NCBI GenBank assembly: GCA_936440205.1
Contig: OW387147.1
Location: forward strand, 21,663,629-21,727,628
DNA: 64,000 nucleotides
Reading direction: 5' to 3'
Source of the DNA: Lepidonotus clava
Lineage: Eukaryota; Annelida; Polychaeta; Phyllodocida; Polynoidae
Shown one piece after another: positions 60,245 through 64,000 of this stretch (position 1 is the first letter of the stretch; every line of letters starts with the position of its first letter). The notes beneath the pieces were generated by a model that had not been told where the DNA came from, searched no databases, and was given only the letters and a program-made list of their open reading frames with translations. Position numbers and translations under genes: made by a program.

Positions 60245-63200
60245 TGGTCAGTACTTGACCGCAACCCATGGGCGAGTGGGGGTTGTGCATGGAGCAGGAG
60301 GGTCAGGAAGGAGCTGGGGGTTTCAAGGATGAAGGGATGGTCAGCCAAGCTCAGCTTGGAGAGTGCAGGTCACTGAGCCGTGACGACGTGGGGGGTCACA
60401 CGGCTGAGTGACCACCAGGTGCGCCTCTGCAAGGTGCCTACGGACATACACGGAATCATACACAGGTGTAAAACACGCCATTCTATCTGTATCGCTTTCT
60501 TTTGTGTCTCATATTGCTATATATTTTTTTTTTACAGTGCCCCATATTTCTCATTTTAGCTCCCCCTGTGTCATTTTACCCTTTGGCCTCTTTTTCTTAG
60601 CGGCCCTTTTTATTTTCCCATTTGTCCCTATGCGTTTTTGATTGTTTCTTTTACTCTGTCTTCTCCATCATATTCCCCTTCCTCTCCCTAGTTCCCTGAC
60701 CAACACCCTCAAAGCTCTAATAATTATCTTCTTATCCTTCTCTATAAGGTCTTATTGAACAGTATGAAAAGCTTTATAAACTGTCAAATAATTATGATTT
60801 TGAAACATGTTATCTTTTCCTTCTTTCTAACACAATTCCAATTTTTAGCATTGCATTTCTTCATGAATTGAAAATCCTTATTCCATCCCTTAGTTCCATG
60901 TATAGCATCCTCTCTGATACTACTACCCTTGTCTCATTTCCATATTGGCCCAACTATCTGAAGTTTATTCTGTATTTCCCCTATCCCACCTCCTTTTCCC
61001 TTTCCAACAATCATCCTCTGCCCCGCCCCCCAACCACCACCCACCCTCTTCACTCACTCTCATGCTTCTATACAGCCCCACACCTGAACCCCCACCCCCC
61101 TCATCCCCACTCAACTCCTAGCTACCAGTGTCCTGGGAGCCAAAAGTGAGATGGCCTCAGTGCGTACATACATAGGGCGGCGATAGGGACATCTGCCTCA
61201 GTCCTGGCATAGGATCCACTGCATGGGACACCATAGTGAGTGTTGATGTAACCACATACATGGCAGGAACATAGCAGATTGTAGGTACAACTAGGAACTG
61301 TCACAGAAGCCTGAGTTTATTACCTACCTGCAAAGGACTATTCTGATACGGACATCTTAGCCTTCAGCCAACAGCTACCTCTGTCAAACAGGTGAGAAAG
61401 TACTTATGTTAATGTTCCTTGATGGGTTGTTCAGGTAGTGATGAATGTGTGTACCCCATGTACACCATGGTGTATCAACATTGTTGTCATTTGATGGGTA
61501 CTTATGTTTATGAAATACATACAATATGTACACTAGTATGGTGTATCAACATTGTTGTCACATGATGGGTTGTTAAGTTTATGTTGTATGTACACAATAT
61601 ACACCATGCATGGTGTGTTAACATTGTTGTCATTTCATGGCTTGTTAGGTTCATGAAGTATGTGCACCATCAACATTATTTATGTACCCTGAAGGGTTGT
61701 TAAGAAAATGAAGTATATATGTACCCCATGTACACCAATGTCTATAAACATAGTTGCAATTGCACTTTCAATCGAATAGGTAAGGAGGTAGGTCACAGAA
61801 AAAAAAGAAGTTTCCTCTATGCTTACTGACGTTATGTATCTGAACTAGGCTTTTTGTCAGCAATTACTGTTTTTGATGAAATGGTTCAGTTTTCCGGACT
61901 GCTGTCTGTTGATATCAAAGGTCTATTACGTTGTTATCTCTATAGTCTAGTGGTTACATATTTAGCCCTTTCCTAGGAATGTCTGTGTATGATAACTCGA
62001 TATGTTAGGAGGATCTTCAGCAGCTGTGTCTTGGAGATAATTTGGCTCCTTGACCGCCCCTCCCCCAGTCTCTCTGGCGTGAGGGTCAAGTTCAGGCTCT
62101 TGTTCTTATTTCTAGTACTAAAGATCTGTCCTATTGTGATGTAAATTATCCTCATAAGGTTATTTGCTTCTTGCATTGTGGGACTCACTAAACTTAAACC
62201 AAATGATATTTTAAGACATATATTTCAAGTTTATGGCAGAAGAAATACTATATATTAATACCTACAGAGACTTGAATAGAGGAAACGTAGTTTAGTAGTA
62301 TAGCAAGAACGGTTATCGTTTCTCGAGTTTTTTTCAAATGCTAAGGATGGGAGGCTCATTAGATAAAACACCCTCACATGTATGCCTCGACGTCTTTGAC
62401 GATACGATTCGATACTTTTGTTAATTGCGTTGTATATGGTTGGTTGTTCAGGAGGGTATACCTCTCCTCTCCTCTCAATATTTTTACAAAGATTTCATCC
62501 TAGGCATTAATACTAAAGATGCGCCTATATGACATGTCTGAAAACCCCTTAGCTACTAACTACACATAATAAAGCCCTGATTTAGGACTGTGCTGATCCC
62601 AAAGTATCAATCCTTGTCAGCATTCCTAGGAGTTCAGATAACATCTGTTCACGTCTCTCTAGTACAGTGACAAATTTAGGGGGTTAGAGTTTACAGCGAT
62701 AACGTCCTCATTCATAAAGGTCACCTAACCTGATGTTGTATTTAAAAGAGCAGTTTACGTATAACAAAGCTGAAATAACAATATAGGCCTATGTAGTTTA
62801 CTTACGAATGATGGTTTCATATTTTACGACGTTGTTTACTTAACCGATTTAGTATATACAGGTTAATAACCAGGTCGACTGGCCTAAACTATTTTATTTA
62901 GGTTAGACTACATGCTGCCCATCATATGCGTTGAAATGACAAAGAAAGACATTTCTGATTTAATAATTAACGATTTGCCGAGGTAGTATTTGGGTCAAGT
63001 ATTTGGGTGAAGTTATCACAGGAAAATGATGTCTTAGCTCCTTAAGGTTTTAAGGGATTATATTGTCCTACAGCGTATAAACGTATCCCTGACAAGATCC
63101 AATATAAATCGCCGTTTTTTCAATGAAACGTAGCATTACGTTATAATTATATTGGTCAAAGCCATAATTGTACATTTACTAATGGGAATTATGATGCAAT

Positions 63201-63340
63201 ACAAAAAAGAATGCATTCATGATAATGTGAACATTTAATTTAATATCCTTTCACCACCCGAAGAATACTCTCGAACTGACAATATCCGATCACGATTTAA
63301 TCTTTATGTTTTTTTACCAATTCAATAAAGAACTCACAAC
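60245..63340. other. No gene seen; intergenic with one tandem repeat
   Basis: 60250-60440 is GC-richer, with CAGGTGCGCC and CACACGGCTGAGTGACC words. The rest, outside the repeat at 61425, is AT-rich with chance frames. Confidence 0.45.
61425..61755 (+). repeat. Diverged tandem repeat with ~75-80-bp unit, four to five copies
   Basis: Units share GTGTATCAACATTGTTGTCA, TGATGGGTTGTTAAG, TTTATG-A and TGTACACCATG. Units near 61430, 61490, 61565, 61640 and 61690 show decreasing similarity to one another. Confidence 0.75.
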
Positions 63341-63408
63341 TCACACACACACCACATTTAAAATATACACACAGTCATACACACACAATAATTTCTCACA
63401 CACACAAG

Positions 63409-63412
<4 letters not shown>

Positions 63413-63467
<55 letters not shown>
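63413..63467 (+). repeat. CA dinucleotide microsatellite
   Basis: About 27 uninterrupted CA repeats, preceded from about 63342 by an interrupted CACACA-rich lead-in. The Val-Cys repeats in minus-strand frames over this tract are artefacts. Confidence 0.95.
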
Positions 63468-63469
<2 letters not shown>

Positions 63470-64000
63470 CCAGTAAATCGGAGAGTGGAGAATACAGCCT
63501 TCAGGTATCCGTCGGAGGGGCGGCGGAGGTGTTCCCCTCTCTTTACCTGTACCGCCACCTTTTGATGTACACCGCCCCTCTACCTGTGTGAGACCACTGG
63601 AAACATTGGTGTCCAGCCGACCGTGGTCAGAGGGGGTCATCTCTCGGCTAGTGGCACCGCTGCTTTGTAGCACACCACATTAACTGAAATAGTTTTTTTT
63701 ACGTGAAATTGTGTTTGTTGCATCAGCATTTTTTCTTTGAATTCCGTTAATTGAGGACGCAGTTTTTCAGAAGTTAAGATCCTTCTCAGCTCCCTTTCCT
63801 TCTTGGGCCGACGTACGTACTAGATTCATACGATGTTTTCAGGATGTCTTAACTCATCCCCCCATGCTTTGATGTACTATAATTATGGAGACACTCAAAA
63901 TCCAAAAGCCTATAGTTACATATGGAAAATTTTCATTGAAAATATACCATTTCCGCCTTCTCATCCCATTGAGACATTCGGTTTCTAAAGGATTGTAGTT
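63468..64000. other. No gene seen; short GC-rich block then AT-rich tail
   Basis: 63470-63670 is GC-rich and open on the minus strand, but the frame runs into the CA microsatellite and shows no domain or splice site I trust. Confidence 0.4.

Noticed and set aside
63341-63673. 110-aa minus-strand frame with Val-Cys repeats
   Set aside because: Half of it is the CA microsatellite, and the rest has no supporting signal.

Overview
This is animal nuclear DNA, most likely from a marine invertebrate bilaterian such as a lancelet, hemichordate or mollusc; the exact taxon cannot be fixed from the sequence. The reasons are one multi-exon GT-AG spliced protein gene with long introns, a large AT-rich gene-poor region, many short terminal-inverted-repeat (MITE-like) elements, tRNA-like SINE fragments, minisatellites, and no bacterial-style gene packing.

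Layout. Positions 1 to about 49,100 hold no gene that I can identify. They hold dispersed repeats, tandem arrays, a solo LTR (24455-25452), several MITEs, and scattered promoter- or enhancer-like motif clusters. These clusters include RFX X-boxes, NRF1 sites, a TCTCGCGAGA CpG-rich block and a CTCF-like site. At 49,101-49,290 (minus strand) there is a likely first coding exon of an unidentified gene. It is separated by a 532-bp ETS-site-bearing, probably bidirectional promoter from the one clear gene, on the plus strand at 49823-58268. That gene has ten exons, each checked for splice sites and reading phase, and encodes a 440-residue protein. It looks like a cilium/sperm microtubule inner protein, and SPMIP7 (SPATA48/C7orf72) is my best guess. 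From 58,269 to 64,000 there is its 3' flank, a pair of everted nuclear-receptor-like repeats, a GTGTATCAACATTG-type tandem repeat and a CA microsatellite.

The most unusual signal is a 9-bp dyad, GAGCWGCTC. I counted 18 perfect copies by eye against about 0.5 expected by chance. They are clustered, several lie in tandem at exactly 10-bp spacing, and there is a decayed array at exactly 11-bp spacing (29357-29400). None of the elements I recognise explains it. Two NRF1 + RFX X-box modules (23452-23526 and 28113-28164) also look like promoters of ciliary genes, although no gene is evident beside them.

Most open frames in the first 48 kb are chance frames, minisatellite translations or frames inside repeats, and are not reported as genes.
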